A stretch of 27,742 nt of DNA. It comes from AC2028 sp002373595 (lineage in GTDB: Bacteria > Bacillota > Clostridia > Lachnospirales > Lachnospiraceae). A program made the position numbers and the translations under genes. The notes under the pieces were generated by a model. The model saw only the letters and a program-made list of their open reading frames with translations. It was not told where the DNA came from and did not search any database. The stretch spans positions 1 to 27,742 of the forward strand of contig CAMOIX010000033.1 of the NCBI GenBank assembly GCA_946616365.1. The letters run 5' to 3'. This document shows, one piece after another, positions 5,923 through 15,136 of the stretch (the stretch's first letter is position 1; every line of letters starts with the position of its first letter).

Positions 5923-8859
5923 TCACAGAAGATTTTCTATCTTGTTAAAGAGCTTTTCGTTCTCTTTGATCTTGTTACCGTTTCCTACTACGATCAGGAT
6001 GTCATCGTCCATCCAGGCCTTGATATACTCGGCAAGTGCGCGGATGCTCCCAGGCGTTGCTCCTATCATCTCATCTCTCTCTTTTTGGAGATCGTCATCC
6101 GTTACACCTGTCATATAGTTCAAATATGAGTATACACCTTTTGCGGATACAGTCATAGGAGTATCGATCTCTCCAACGGCACCGATGATGAGTTTGGTCA
6201 TCTCACGCTCGTCGGCATCAAATGCAGCGACTTCTTTAGCTGCATTTTCAAAGATCTCGATAGTCTCGGCAAGATTGGGGTCACGGTACGATACAAAATA
6301 GCTGTTTCCGTTTCTGCTCGAACCTCCCATACATCCGTAAGCTCCTCCCTTTACTCTGACATTCATCCAGAGATACTGATATCCGAGGAATACTTTCAGG
6401 ACTCTGAGCGCGCCTGTATATTCATAGCCGTTCTTAAGGAAATTACCGGCTCTGCAAACATACTGGACTCTTCCGGAATTCATGAACCCCACTCCGGGTT
6501 CGTAGGGTTCGGGCTTATACTGCTGTGCCTTATATTCATGCACTCCGGGGAGTTCATGTATAAATGTCTTCACCTGCTCGGTAAGAGTATCTACGGACGC
6601 CTTCTCTCCGGTGTAGTCGATAATGAGATTCTCCGGTCTTAAGAGCGCATTCATAGTCTCATTAAGTTTGGCGGTCATCTCGTCTTTCTTTGCATCATAG
6701 TTATCTATGAGATCACTGAGGAATCTGTAATATGCCAAACCTCCCATCTCATCATTTATCCTGGCAAGAAAGTCAAAACAAGCCATTGCTCTGCTCGATG
6801 CGACCAGATGTCCGCTCGAGAGCATCACCCCCTGCCGCTGACTCTTCTGCTCAATAAGTGCTTCAAGGATCCTTGAATGATCCCCTGTCTTGGTGGTGAA
6901 CAGGAAATCCTTGGTCAGTTCAAATACCCTGGCTATATTCTCATAGAGGTACTTGGCGGTAACTTCAAGAGTCATATATCCGCCCTCGGGATCGTTTGCC
7001 GGCTTTATGGGCGTATGAGTGACATTATGTCCTCCGGATACCAGATCGAGCTCGGTATTGATATCCGCATATGACATATCCGAGGTGTCCACATTGGTCC
7101 AGAGGTCACGAAGCAGTCCGACATACGGGAAAAGCTCGCCGGGCATATTATCGAGTTTGAATATCAGTTTGAGATATCCTATTCCTCTGGAAGGAAGCTC
7201 ATGATAAACAAATAGCGAATCTTCGATCTTTCCTATCTCATTTTGCAGCCTGACCGCTTCCTTCTTAAGGTCGCCTCTTAAAAGCTGAGGCAGACATGCC
7301 AGCTCTTCCTCTGTATCCTGTCTGTCCTGGAATGCTCTAAGTGCCGTGAACTTGTCCTTGATCTCCTTCTCCTCTTCCGGAGTCAGGTTCTTTTGGAACT
7401 CATCAAGTTTCTTACGCTGAAGATCTTCTCTTCTTTTCTCCTCATCCGCATCGGGAAGTATTGTCACCTCACTCCTGTGAGGATTATCGAGAGTGATCTT
7501 CTTAAGCAGGTCCTCATAATACGAAGTGGATAACTTATCATTCAACGCCTTATATACATCGAGCATCTCAACGAGCATGAAAGGCTTCGTCTCGTCATAG
7601 AGCCATGAGTCGAGAACGCTGAGTCCGTACATGAGCCCCTTGGGATATCTGCCGTAATCCGCTTCTCTGAACGAGAATTCACTGCTTGCAAGAGATGCTT
7701 TTATCGCTTTCCTGTCGAGACAGTTCTTTACCCTGTCCTCTATCACTTCCTTTACGATGCGAAGGAATTCGTCCTTCTTATCAAGAGTAGTCCCCTTTGC
7801 AACAATGCTGTAATAGGGCTGAAGTATGCCGCTCTCAAAAGTGCTGTATATCTCATTTCCGACACCCGCCTCCGTGAGAGCCTTCTTAAGAGGAGCTCCG
7901 GGCACAGTCAAAAGAGCGTAGTCGATAGCATCGACAGCCGTTGCTGTCATGATATCGGGACCTGCGGGAAGAGCGAAATTGATCGAGAATGAAGTATTCT
8001 CATCGGGATCCTCTCCTTCTCCCAGAGGACACTTCCTGGTATACACATTGGGTTTATCAAAAGGCTTCTGCACCTTTACCGCAGAATCCACTTCTCTTCT
8101 GTCATATGCGGAGAGATATTCTCTGTCGATATATGAAACAGTCTCAGCCATATCCATATCACCGTAGAGATAAATATAACTGTTGGAAGGATGATAATAT
8201 GCTCTGTGGAAATCAAGGAACTGCTCATATGTAAGATCAGGGATGAACTCGGGATCACCTCCGGACTCAACACCATAGCAGGTATCGGGATAGAGAGAAT
8301 TCATGACCTCACGGCTTAATATGTCGTCAGGAGAAGAAAGAGCGCCTTTCATCTCATTGTAGACGACTCCGTTTACAAAGAGCTTGCCTTCATCATCATA
8401 CTCGTAATGCCAGCCTTCCTGGCGGAATATGGACTCGTTCTCGTATACATTAGGGTAGAAAACCGCATCAAGGTATACACCCAGCAGATTTCTGAAATCC
8501 TTATCATTGCAGCTTGCAACTGGATATACGGTCTTATCCGGATAGGTCATCGCATTGAGAAAAGTATTAAGCGATCCCTTTACCAGTTCTACAAAAGGAT
8601 CCTTTAAAGGATACTTCTTGGATCCGCAGAGAGTCGAGTGCTCAAGGATATGCGCTACACCCGTTGAATCCTCGGGCGGAGTACGAAATCCGATATAGAA
8701 TACCTTATTGTCATCATCATTTGAAAGGAGCATTACCTTCGCTCCCGTTTTCCTGTGTCTTAGCAGTATACCGATACTGTCTACATCGGGGATCTCCCTC
8801 TGTTCAACGATCTCGTATGCGGGTATATCCGCTGCATTAAGTCTGTTCTTGCCTTTCAT
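5923..8859 (-). CDS. M16C zinc metallopeptidase (presequence-protease type)
   Basis: A 978-residue single-chain peptidase of the insulinase superfamily, subfamily M16C. The inverted zinc motif HxxEH is HILEH at residues 70-74, and the third ligand is Glu169 in VVYNEMKG, a spacing that fits PreP/Cym1-type enzymes. CGSKKYPLKDPF and LNAMTYPDKT after the zinc site are typical of the group. The second half shows the non-catalytic M16 repeat and the M16C-associated linker rich in Lys and Glu near residues 465-520. No signal peptide is present, so it should be cytoplasmic, where relatives degrade short unstructured peptides within a closed chamber. ATG has a CGGAG ribosome site. It lies 54 nt behind the unknown 136-codon gene. 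Confidence 0.95.
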   Translation of the reverse strand: MKGKNRLNAADIPAYEIVEQREIPDVDSIGILLRHRKTGAKVMLLSNDDDNKVFYIGFRTPPEDSTGVAHILEHSTLCGSKKYPLKDPFVELVKGSLNTFLNAMTYPDKTVYPVASCNDKDFRNLLGVYLDAVFYPNVYENESIFRQEGWHYEYDDEGKLFVNGVVYNEMKGALSSPDDILSREVMNSLYPDTCYGVESGGDPEFIPDLTYEQFLDFHRAYYHPSNSYIYLYGDMDMAETVSYIDREYLSAYDRREVDSAVKVQKPFDKPNVYTRKCPLGEGEDPDENTSFSINFALPAGPDIMTATAVDAIDYALLTVPGAPLKKALTEAGVGNEIYSTFESGILQPYYSIVAKGTTLDKKDEFLRIVKEVIEDRVKNCLDRKAIKASLASSEFSFREADYGRYPKGLMYGLSVLDSWLYDETKPFMLVEMLDVYKALNDKLSTSYYEDLLKKITLDNPHRSEVTILPDADEEKRREDLQRKKLDEFQKNLTPEEEKEIKDKFTALRAFQDRQDTEEELACLPQLLRGDLKKEAVRLQNEIGKIEDSLFVYHELPSRGIGYLKLIFKLDNMPGELFPYVGLLRDLWTNVDTSDMSYADINTELDLVSGGHNVTHTPIKPANDPEGGYMTLEVTAKYLYENIARVFELTKDFLFTTKTGDHSRILEALIEQKSQRQGVMLSSGHLVASSRAMACFDFLARINDEMGGLAYYRFLSDLIDNYDAKKDEMTAKLNETMNALLRPENLIIDYTGEKASVDTLTEQVKTFIHELPGVHEYKAQQYKPEPYEPGVGFMNSGRVQYVCRAGNFLKNGYEYTGALRVLKVFLGYQYLWMNVRVKGGAYGCMGGSSRNGNSYFVSYRDPNLAETIEIFENAAKEVAAFDADEREMTKLIIGAVGEIDTPMTVSAKGVYSYLNYMTGVTDDDLQKERDEMIGATPGSIRALAEYIKAWMDDDILIVVGNGNKIKENEKLFNKIENLL

Positions 8860-8913
8860 ATATATCTCCGTTCCTGATCCGCCTTGACGGTCATTATCTT
8901 ACTCATCTGCCGG

Positions 8914-9324
8914 TCACACTGTAAGGAGTGCGAGCTTACCGGCTCTTAATTCCTGGATGAATATTTCCTTTTCTTTCTTTTCTTCCGCATCCATGGATAC
9001 GAGTTCTTTGATGCCTATCTGCCTGGTCTTAAATCTGTCCGGATGCTTCTCGTCACGAATGCTGATCTTGATATTTGCATTCATCTGTTTAAAGAGCTGA
9101 ACAAGAAAGTCATCGGGCTTAAGGTAATACAGTACTGTTTCCAGAGAATCTTCGTGGTCATACCTCGTCATCACGGATTCCGCTATCACCTTGCGAAATT
9201 TGTACATGATATCCTCGTTCTCCATGATCTCCCGCAGAGTAAACTTCGATCCGACATAGATGTATGCCGTATCCTGCATATAATATTTGTAATCCTCATA
9301 TCTGGTCATCTGCATAGGGATCAC
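8914..9324 (-). CDS. Conserved-looking small protein of unknown function
   Basis: I do not recognise this 136-residue soluble protein. It has no membrane segment or signal peptide. The N-terminal half is rich in aromatic residues (YEDYKYYMQD, YIYVGSKFTLREIM), and the C-terminal half is Lys/Glu rich, ending in the hydrophobic LALLTV. The GTG start at 9324 overlaps the stop of the sigma-like gene as GTGA, which implies translational coupling; ATGs at codons 4 and 6 are alternative starts, and none has a strong ribosome site. Coupling suggests it works with, or in proportion to, the sigma-like protein. No catalytic or metal-binding motif is visible. Confidence 0.82.
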   Translation of the reverse strand: MIPMQMTRYEDYKYYMQDTAYIYVGSKFTLREIMENEDIMYKFRKVIAESVMTRYDHEDSLETVLYYLKPDDFLVQLFKQMNANIKISIRDEKHPDRFKTRQIGIKELVSMDAEEKKEKEIFIQELRAGKLALLTV

Positions 9325-9971
9325 TCTTTATCCGAATCCTCATCAAGCGCAGCCTGAGCTATCTCCTCATCGGTAGCATCATCGCCGCCTTCCGTATCAT
9401 CACCCTTTATGACTGTGCGTGTGAGCCACTCCAAGTCTTCCTGTACCAGCTCTTCCATCGCATCCATGACCATCTTCATGAGCATACCTTCGCAGTCCTC
9501 AGGCTTCTCCTGACTTCCAAGCATACCTGCTCCGACCGACAGTGCCACATTTCCCTCTCCTATCAGATCCTCAAGGGGTACTCCCTGATCGGAGTAGAGT
9601 TTGGCGATCTGAGGGACATCTTTCAGGTAGCTCTGTATGAGATTCCTCTGTGCCGAAACGTCACCGGCCATAGCACCTATCGCATATGCAAGCTTCTCGG
9701 AATCCGTGGCATCGGGCAGATCTTCAAGTTCCTCAAGATAGAGGTGAAGGTATGATCCATCCTCTCCCGTCAGGGTGATATCAGCAGCTTCCTCATCTAT
9801 GGCAATGCCTTTAGAGATGAGATAATTTCTCACCTGATCAAGCTGGTCCTCTGCCAGCTTCAGTTCAGCAAAACGGCTTTCTATCTCCTCCGAAGTGGTA
9901 AAGAATCCGTTCGTTGCAGCATCTCTTTTCAGTTTTTCAAGTATCTCTCCGAATCTTACTTCGCGATCCAT
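9321..9971 (-). CDS. Sigma-70-like fragment (regions 1.1-2.2 only) with acidic tail
   Basis: A 216-residue protein that aligns by eye with the N-terminal part of the housekeeping sigma factor. Residues about 8-58 resemble region 1.1 (LEKLK, TTSEEI, LDQVRNYLISKGI). Residues 72-90 resemble region 1.2 (YLHLYLEELEDLP), and 96-144 resemble regions 2.1-2.2, ending in VPLEDLIGEGNVAL, where RpoD has the core-binding DLIQEGNxGL. The aromatic residues of 2.3-2.4 and all of regions 3 and 4 are absent. The last 25 residues are very acidic. ATG at 9971 follows a GGAAGGG site and lies beyond the stop of the upstream gene; the longer open frame would overlap that gene. A modulator that competes for core RNA polymerase is a reasonable inference, not shown. 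Confidence 0.85.
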   Translation of the reverse strand: MDREVRFGEILEKLKRDAATNGFFTTSEEIESRFAELKLAEDQLDQVRNYLISKGIAIDEEAADITLTGEDGSYLHLYLEELEDLPDATDSEKLAYAIGAMAGDVSAQRNLIQSYLKDVPQIAKLYSDQGVPLEDLIGEGNVALSVGAGMLGSQEKPEDCEGMLMKMVMDAMEELVQEDLEWLTRTVIKGDDTEGGDDATDEEIAQAALDEDSDKE

Positions 9972-9990
9972 TTTTTCCCTTCCGTTCCGA

Positions 9991-10854
9991 TCACTTGATA
10001 TGTGTATGCGAGAACAGGTGATTTGAACAGTACTCATAATTGCCGTTACATTTCGAGCAGAATCTGAACTGAAGTCCCGGATCCGAGAGCTCTGTCTTTC
10101 CGCATATAGCACACTTGTGCTTGGTAACGGAACTTGCCTTCCTGATATCCTGCTTGAATTCCATCTTCCTCTTGATCTGCTGAGGTGCGATCGATATACC
10201 GCGTATATTCATCAGATAGAATATCAGACAGTTAAGAAGCGCAGCGCCTACCGCAAATCTGGTAAAGCCGCTTCCCATCGCCATGAGGTATACCATATAT
10301 CCCAGATCGAGGAGACCCATCCATTTCATCTTGACCGGGAGCAGGAAATAGATCATTACGGTCGTATTGGGATATGTCATTGCAAAAGCCATATATATCG
10401 ACACATTGATATAGTATGTGCTGAATGCATACCAGACATTGCCGAGCTGCATATTGGACATTGCTTCGTATACTTCAACCTGCTCTGCACCGTAAGTCAG
10501 ATACATCCAGCCAAGTGACAGAAATGATGCCACTACGGTGAGCAGTATACCCGTTATGATGAACACATTGTATCGGTATGTTCCCCATGTCCTCTCAAGC
10601 GCATTTCCTATGCTGTAGCAGCACCAGAGCATGAGAAGTACAAAGATAAAGTTGCTCGACGGAGGCGGTATGATGAGCCATGTAAAAACTCTCCATATCT
10701 GTCCGTGAAGTATCTTGTACGGGTCGAGCGCCAGGAAATCGAGGAACGATGCATTGATGAGCTGCATCAGATATCCTACCGCATATCCTATTATCAAAAA
10801 TAATGTGAGATTCGGAATCGCATATTTTCTGAATCTGTTCTCAAAGCTGCTCAT
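9991..10854 (-). CDS. Rhomboid-fold membrane protein lacking catalytic residues, cysteine-rich tail
   Basis: A 287-residue protein with about six membrane segments between residues 12 and 217. GQIWRVFTWLI at 51-61 and GNALERTWGTYRY at 83-95 match the first loop and the loop-1/TM3 region of rhomboid proteases. The region where the catalytic GxSG should sit (about 145-160, YYINVSIYMAFAMTYPN) has no such motif, and the last segment (RFAVGAALLNC) lacks the catalytic histidine, so it looks like a pseudo-rhomboid. The C-terminal tail carries Cys248, Cys251, Cys266, Cys269, Cys276 and several histidines, a likely zinc ribbon on the cytoplasmic side. The ATG overlaps the activase stop as ATGA. A scaffold or membrane-chaperone role, as in eukaryotic pseudo-rhomboids, is inference. 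Confidence 0.85.
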   Translation of the reverse strand: MSSFENRFRKYAIPNLTLFLIIGYAVGYLMQLINASFLDFLALDPYKILHGQIWRVFTWLIIPPPSSNFIFVLLMLWCCYSIGNALERTWGTYRYNVFIITGILLTVVASFLSLGWMYLTYGAEQVEVYEAMSNMQLGNVWYAFSTYYINVSIYMAFAMTYPNTTVMIYFLLPVKMKWMGLLDLGYMVYLMAMGSGFTRFAVGAALLNCLIFYLMNIRGISIAPQQIKRKMEFKQDIRKASSVTKHKCAICGKTELSDPGLQFRFCSKCNGNYEYCSNHLFSHTHIK

Positions 10855-13800
10855 ACCATCTCCCCTTTCAATTTCTGTTTAGCTGTGCTGAGCATAAGTT
10901 TGATTCGGTTAAGCTGGTTTACTTCACTCGCACCGGGATCGTAATCTATAGCTACTACATTCGATTCCGGATATGCCGCACGAAGCGCTTTGATAACGCC
11001 CTTTCCGACAACATGGTTGGGCAGGCATCCGAAAGGCTGTGTACATACGATATTTGGAACATTATCATGGATGAGTTCTACCATCTCTCCGGTGAGGAAC
11101 CATCCCTCTCCGGTCTGATTGCCGATAGATACTATGGGCTCAGCAAACTTTGCGATCTCCTTTATCGGCGTAGGTGCATCGAAATGCTTAGACTTCTTCT
11201 CCTCCTTAGCGGCAGCGCCTCTCAAGATATGCTCTATAGCCCAGATGCCGAGATCGGAAAGCCTGGCAGTCTTTTTGCTCGTGCCCAGGTGCTCTGCTTT
11301 GTAGATCTGGTTGTAGAAGCAATAGAGCAAAAAGTCCATAAGATCAGGCATTACAGCCTCTGCTCCCTCCTGCTCGAGAAGCTCTACGAGGTGATTGTTG
11401 CCCGCAGGTGAGAACTTGACAAGTATCTCTCCTACTATTCCGACACGGGGCTTCTTGAGGTTTTCATCGATGGGTATTGCATCGAAATCGCGGACGATCT
11501 GTCTGCACATCTTTCTGAACTTAAATATGCTGATATGCTTTCCGCAGAGGAATTCCCTGCACTTTTCAAGCCACTTGGCATGAACTGCGTCGGTCGCTCC
11601 CTTCTCGAGTTCATAAGGGCGCATACGATATACGCACTTCATGAATATATCTCCGAAAGTGATACCGGTAGCGGCGCGTGTGAGCATATGTATGTCTATC
11701 TTAAATCCGGGATTGACCTCTATGCCTCCGAGGTTAAGGCTGATGACGGGGATATGCTCCATTCCCGCTTTCTTGAGTGCCCTTCGGATAAATCCTATAT
11801 AGTTGGTCGCACGGCATCCTCCGCCCGTCTGCGTAATGATGACGGCAGTCTTCTCCAGATCGTACTGTCCGGAAAGAAGTGCTTCCATGAGCTGTCCTAC
11901 TACAAGAAGAGATGGATAGCATGCATCGTTATTTACGTACTTCAGTCCCACATCGACCGAGTGCCTGTTGTCATTATTGAGGACAACGAGTTTGTATCCC
12001 AAGGTCTCGAATGCAGGCTCTAATACATCGAAATGTATAGGTGACATCTGAGGACAGATGATCGTGTATTCCTTTCTCATCTCCTCTGTGAACTGTACTT
12101 TGACGATATTGGTAGGTCTCGGAGTTGCGGTCTTTCCGAGTCTCTTTCTTACATTGAGAGCGCTTATGAGGCTGCGAACTCTGATCCTTGCCGCACCGAG
12201 GTTATTAACCTCATCGATCTTTAAGCATGTATATATCTTGTCCGAGCCCGAGAGTATATCGTTTACCTGATCGGTAGTGACTGCATCGAGTCCGCATCCG
12301 AATGAATTGAGCTGGATGAGATCCAGATCCTCTCTCGTTCTGACAAACGCAGCCGCAGCATAAAGTCTGGAGTGATACATCCACTGATCCGATACTATGA
12401 GCGGTCTGTCGGGATTGCCGAGATGAGAAATACTGTCTTCGGTGAGTACCGCAATGTCGTAGGATGTGATCATATCCGGGATACCATGATGGATCTCAGG
12501 ATCGATATGATAAGGTCTGCCCGCTAGAACGATACCGTGCTTTCCGGTCTTCTCCAGGTACTCGAGAGCTTCCTCTCCCGCTTTTCTCATATCTTCACGC
12601 GCTGCAGCCAGTTCTTCCCATCCTGCCGAAACAGCATCCCTTATCTCCTTTTCGTGGATATCGGGGAATGCGGGGATGAGTGCGGAACAGATAGTCTCCT
12701 CACAGACGAAGTTCATGAAGGGATTGACGAACTTCACATCTCCGCGAGCGATCTCTTCGACATTATTCTTGATATTCTCGGAATACGATGTAACGATGGG
12801 GCAATTGTAATGGTTATTTGCCTCATTAAATTCATTTCTCTCATAGAAAAGCGCAGGATAGAATATAAACTTAATCCCCTGCCTGATGAGCCAGGTGACA
12901 TGTCCGTGAGCGAGCTTTGCGGGATAGCACTCCGACTCGGAAGGGATCGACTCTATACCGAGCTCGTATATCGCTCTCGTTGATATAGGAGATGTGACGA
13001 CTCTGTATCCGAGCTTGGTAAAGAAAGTATGCCAGAAAGGGAAATCCTCGTACATGTTGAGGACTCTGGGGATGCCCACCTCTCCTCTCTTTGCTTCATC
13101 GGCATCGAGTGACTTGTAATCAAATATTCGCTTTAATTTGTATTCATAGAGATTGGGGACACCGGTCTTGTTCTTGACTCCGCCTATACCTCTCTCACAG
13201 CGGTTTCCGGATACATACTGTCTGCCGCCGGAGAATCTGTTGATCGTAAGTCTGCAGCTGTTCGTGCATCCCTTACACTTAGTCATGCTCGTTTCAAACT
13301 GAAGATCGATGATATCGCTCAGGGAAAGCATCGTGGACTCATATCCGTCCTCGTACCTCTCCCTTGCTATAAGAGCCGCGCCGAAAGCACCCATGATACC
13401 TGCGATATCGGGCCTTATGGCTTCACAGCCTGCGATCTTTTCAAAAGCTCTGAGTACGGCATCGTTGTAGAAAGTACCGCCCTGTACGACTATCCTCTTT
13501 CCGAGCTCGGAAGCGTCGGATACCTTGATAACTTTGAAAAGAGCATTCTTTATGACAGAGTACGCAAGTCCCGCACTTATATCAGCAACGGTCGCGCCCT
13601 CCTTCTGAGCCTGCTTAACCTTGGAATTCATAAAGACGGTACATCTCGTTCCGAGGTCTATGGGGTGGGGGGCAAAAAGCGCTTCCTTGGCGAAATCCTG
13701 AACAGAATAATCAAGCGACTTGGCAAAAGTCTCAATGAATGATCCGCAGCCGGATGAGCAAGCCTCATTGAGCTGCACGGAATCGACAGTGCCGTTTTTG

Positions 13801-15104
13801 ATCTTGATGCACTTCATATCCTGGCCGCCGATGTCGAGGATACAGTCAACATCCTTGTCAAAGAATGCTGCAGCATAATAGTGAGCAACAGTCTCGACCT
13901 CTCCGTCATCAAGAAGGAATGCCGCTTTGAGCAGAGCCTCTCCGTAACCGGTGGAACATCCGCGGACTATCTTGGCATCCGGGGGAAGCTTATCCTTTAT
14001 CTCCTTCATCGAGCGGATGGCAGTCCTTAACGGACTACCGTCATTGCCCGAGTAGAATGAATATACGAGTTTGCCGTTACCATCGACAAGAGCGATCTTG
14101 GTCGTGGTTGATCCGGCGTCTATTCCGAGGTAGACATTTCCCTTAACCTCAGAGAGGTCGCCCTTCTCAACACAAGCTTTCTTATGTCTCGTACCGAAGT
14201 CGGCATATTCACCATCATCCGCAAAGAGAGGCTCCATACGCTCAACTTCGAATTCCATCTTTATATCCGACGAAAGCCTTCCTGCCAGGTCTCCGAGCGT
14301 TACAGGCTTCTCACCCTCTGTGCAGAGAGCCGATCCTATAGCGGCAAAAAGATGAGAATTGTCGGTATCCATTATGTGCTCATCATCAAGTTTAAGAGTC
14401 CTGATAAAGGCTGCTTTTAATTCAGTGAGGAAGTGAAGCGGGCCTCCGAGGAATGCGACATGACCTCTGATCGGCTTGCCGCAGGCGAGTCCCGATATGG
14501 TCTGATTGACGACCGCCTGGAAGATAGAAGCCGCAAGGTCCTCTCTCGTAGCTCCCTCATTGATAAGGGGCTGTATATCCGTCTTGGCGAATACACCGCA
14601 TCTGGCAGCTATTGTATAGAGTGACTTGTAATCCTTGGCATACTCATTTAGTCCCGCAGCATCTGTCTTAAGCAGGGACGCCATCTGGTCTATGAATGAT
14701 CCCGTTCCGCCGGCACAGATACCGTTCATTCTCTGCTCGACATTTCCTCCCTCGAAGTAGATGATCTTCGCATCCTCTCCTCCGAGCTCTATAGCGACAT
14801 CGGTTCCGGGGCACAGCGATTTAAGGCTGGTCGCAACAGCGATAACCTCCTGTGTAAAAGGAACATCTAAGTGTTTGGCAAGAGTAAGACCGCCGGAGCC
14901 CGTTATCATGGGATATACGGTAACATCTCCGATCTTTGAAAGTGCGTCATTTACAAGTCCCGAAAGGGTCTCTCTGATATTGGCAAAATGACGCTTATAA
15001 TCCGAATATAGAATATCTCTTCCGTCTTCGCCAATGATAGCGACTTTGACGGTTGTAGAACCTATATCAATGCCCATTCGGGCAGTATTTTTATGATCTG
15101 ACAT
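10851..15104 (-). CDS. Fused acyl-CoA dehydratase activase (two ASKHA domains plus dehydratase-like part)
   Basis: A 1417-residue protein with two BadF/BcrA-type ATPase modules in tandem. The first has GIDIGSTTVK (11-20), ELGGEDAK (106-113) and GICAGGTGSF (128-137). The second has GIDAGSTTTK (327-336), DIGGQDMK (424-431) and ACSSGCGSF (448-456). Cys130/Cys169 and Cys449 or Cys453/Cys488 correspond to residues that hold a shared 4Fe-4S cluster in the family. A DUF2229-like part follows with CKGCTNSC (610-617) and Cys636, then a long region related to 2-hydroxyacyl-CoA dehydratase subunits to the end. Such fused proteins are widespread in Clostridia, but the substrate is unknown. ATP-driven low-potential electron transfer is the family role. 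The ATG at 15104 is 9 nt behind GGAGGAG; an upstream TTG overlaps that site. Confidence 0.93.
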   Translation of the reverse strand: MSDHKNTARMGIDIGSTTVKVAIIGEDGRDILYSDYKRHFANIRETLSGLVNDALSKIGDVTVYPMITGSGGLTLAKHLDVPFTQEVIAVATSLKSLCPGTDVAIELGGEDAKIIYFEGGNVEQRMNGICAGGTGSFIDQMASLLKTDAAGLNEYAKDYKSLYTIAARCGVFAKTDIQPLINEGATREDLAASIFQAVVNQTISGLACGKPIRGHVAFLGGPLHFLTELKAAFIRTLKLDDEHIMDTDNSHLFAAIGSALCTEGEKPVTLGDLAGRLSSDIKMEFEVERMEPLFADDGEYADFGTRHKKACVEKGDLSEVKGNVYLGIDAGSTTTKIALVDGNGKLVYSFYSGNDGSPLRTAIRSMKEIKDKLPPDAKIVRGCSTGYGEALLKAAFLLDDGEVETVAHYYAAAFFDKDVDCILDIGGQDMKCIKIKNGTVDSVQLNEACSSGCGSFIETFAKSLDYSVQDFAKEALFAPHPIDLGTRCTVFMNSKVKQAQKEGATVADISAGLAYSVIKNALFKVIKVSDASELGKRIVVQGGTFYNDAVLRAFEKIAGCEAIRPDIAGIMGAFGAALIARERYEDGYESTMLSLSDIIDLQFETSMTKCKGCTNSCRLTINRFSGGRQYVSGNRCERGIGGVKNKTGVPNLYEYKLKRIFDYKSLDADEAKRGEVGIPRVLNMYEDFPFWHTFFTKLGYRVVTSPISTRAIYELGIESIPSESECYPAKLAHGHVTWLIRQGIKFIFYPALFYERNEFNEANNHYNCPIVTSYSENIKNNVEEIARGDVKFVNPFMNFVCEETICSALIPAFPDIHEKEIRDAVSAGWEELAAAREDMRKAGEEALEYLEKTGKHGIVLAGRPYHIDPEIHHGIPDMITSYDIAVLTEDSISHLGNPDRPLIVSDQWMYHSRLYAAAAFVRTREDLDLIQLNSFGCGLDAVTTDQVNDILSGSDKIYTCLKIDEVNNLGAARIRVRSLISALNVRKRLGKTATPRPTNIVKVQFTEEMRKEYTIICPQMSPIHFDVLEPAFETLGYKLVVLNNDNRHSVDVGLKYVNNDACYPSLLVVGQLMEALLSGQYDLEKTAVIITQTGGGCRATNYIGFIRRALKKAGMEHIPVISLNLGGIEVNPGFKIDIHMLTRAATGITFGDIFMKCVYRMRPYELEKGATDAVHAKWLEKCREFLCGKHISIFKFRKMCRQIVRDFDAIPIDENLKKPRVGIVGEILVKFSPAGNNHLVELLEQEGAEAVMPDLMDFLLYCFYNQIYKAEHLGTSKKTARLSDLGIWAIEHILRGAAAKEEKKSKHFDAPTPIKEIAKFAEPIVSIGNQTGEGWFLTGEMVELIHDNVPNIVCTQPFGCLPNHVVGKGVIKALRAAYPESNVVAIDYDPGASEVNQLNRIKLMLSTAKQKLKGEMV

Positions 15105-15136
15105 AAAGCAAAACTCCTCCAAAATAAACCCATATT

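Noticed and set aside
8856..8906. A 16-codon minus-strand frame ending in the start codon overlap of the M16 peptidase gene
   Set aside because: Its ATG has no convincing ribosome site and the length is within chance; not listed as a gene.
9972..10112. A longer N terminus for the sigma-like protein
   Set aside because: The added 47 codons overlap the end of the rhomboid-like gene, have no sigma similarity, and the ATG at 9971 has a good ribosome site.
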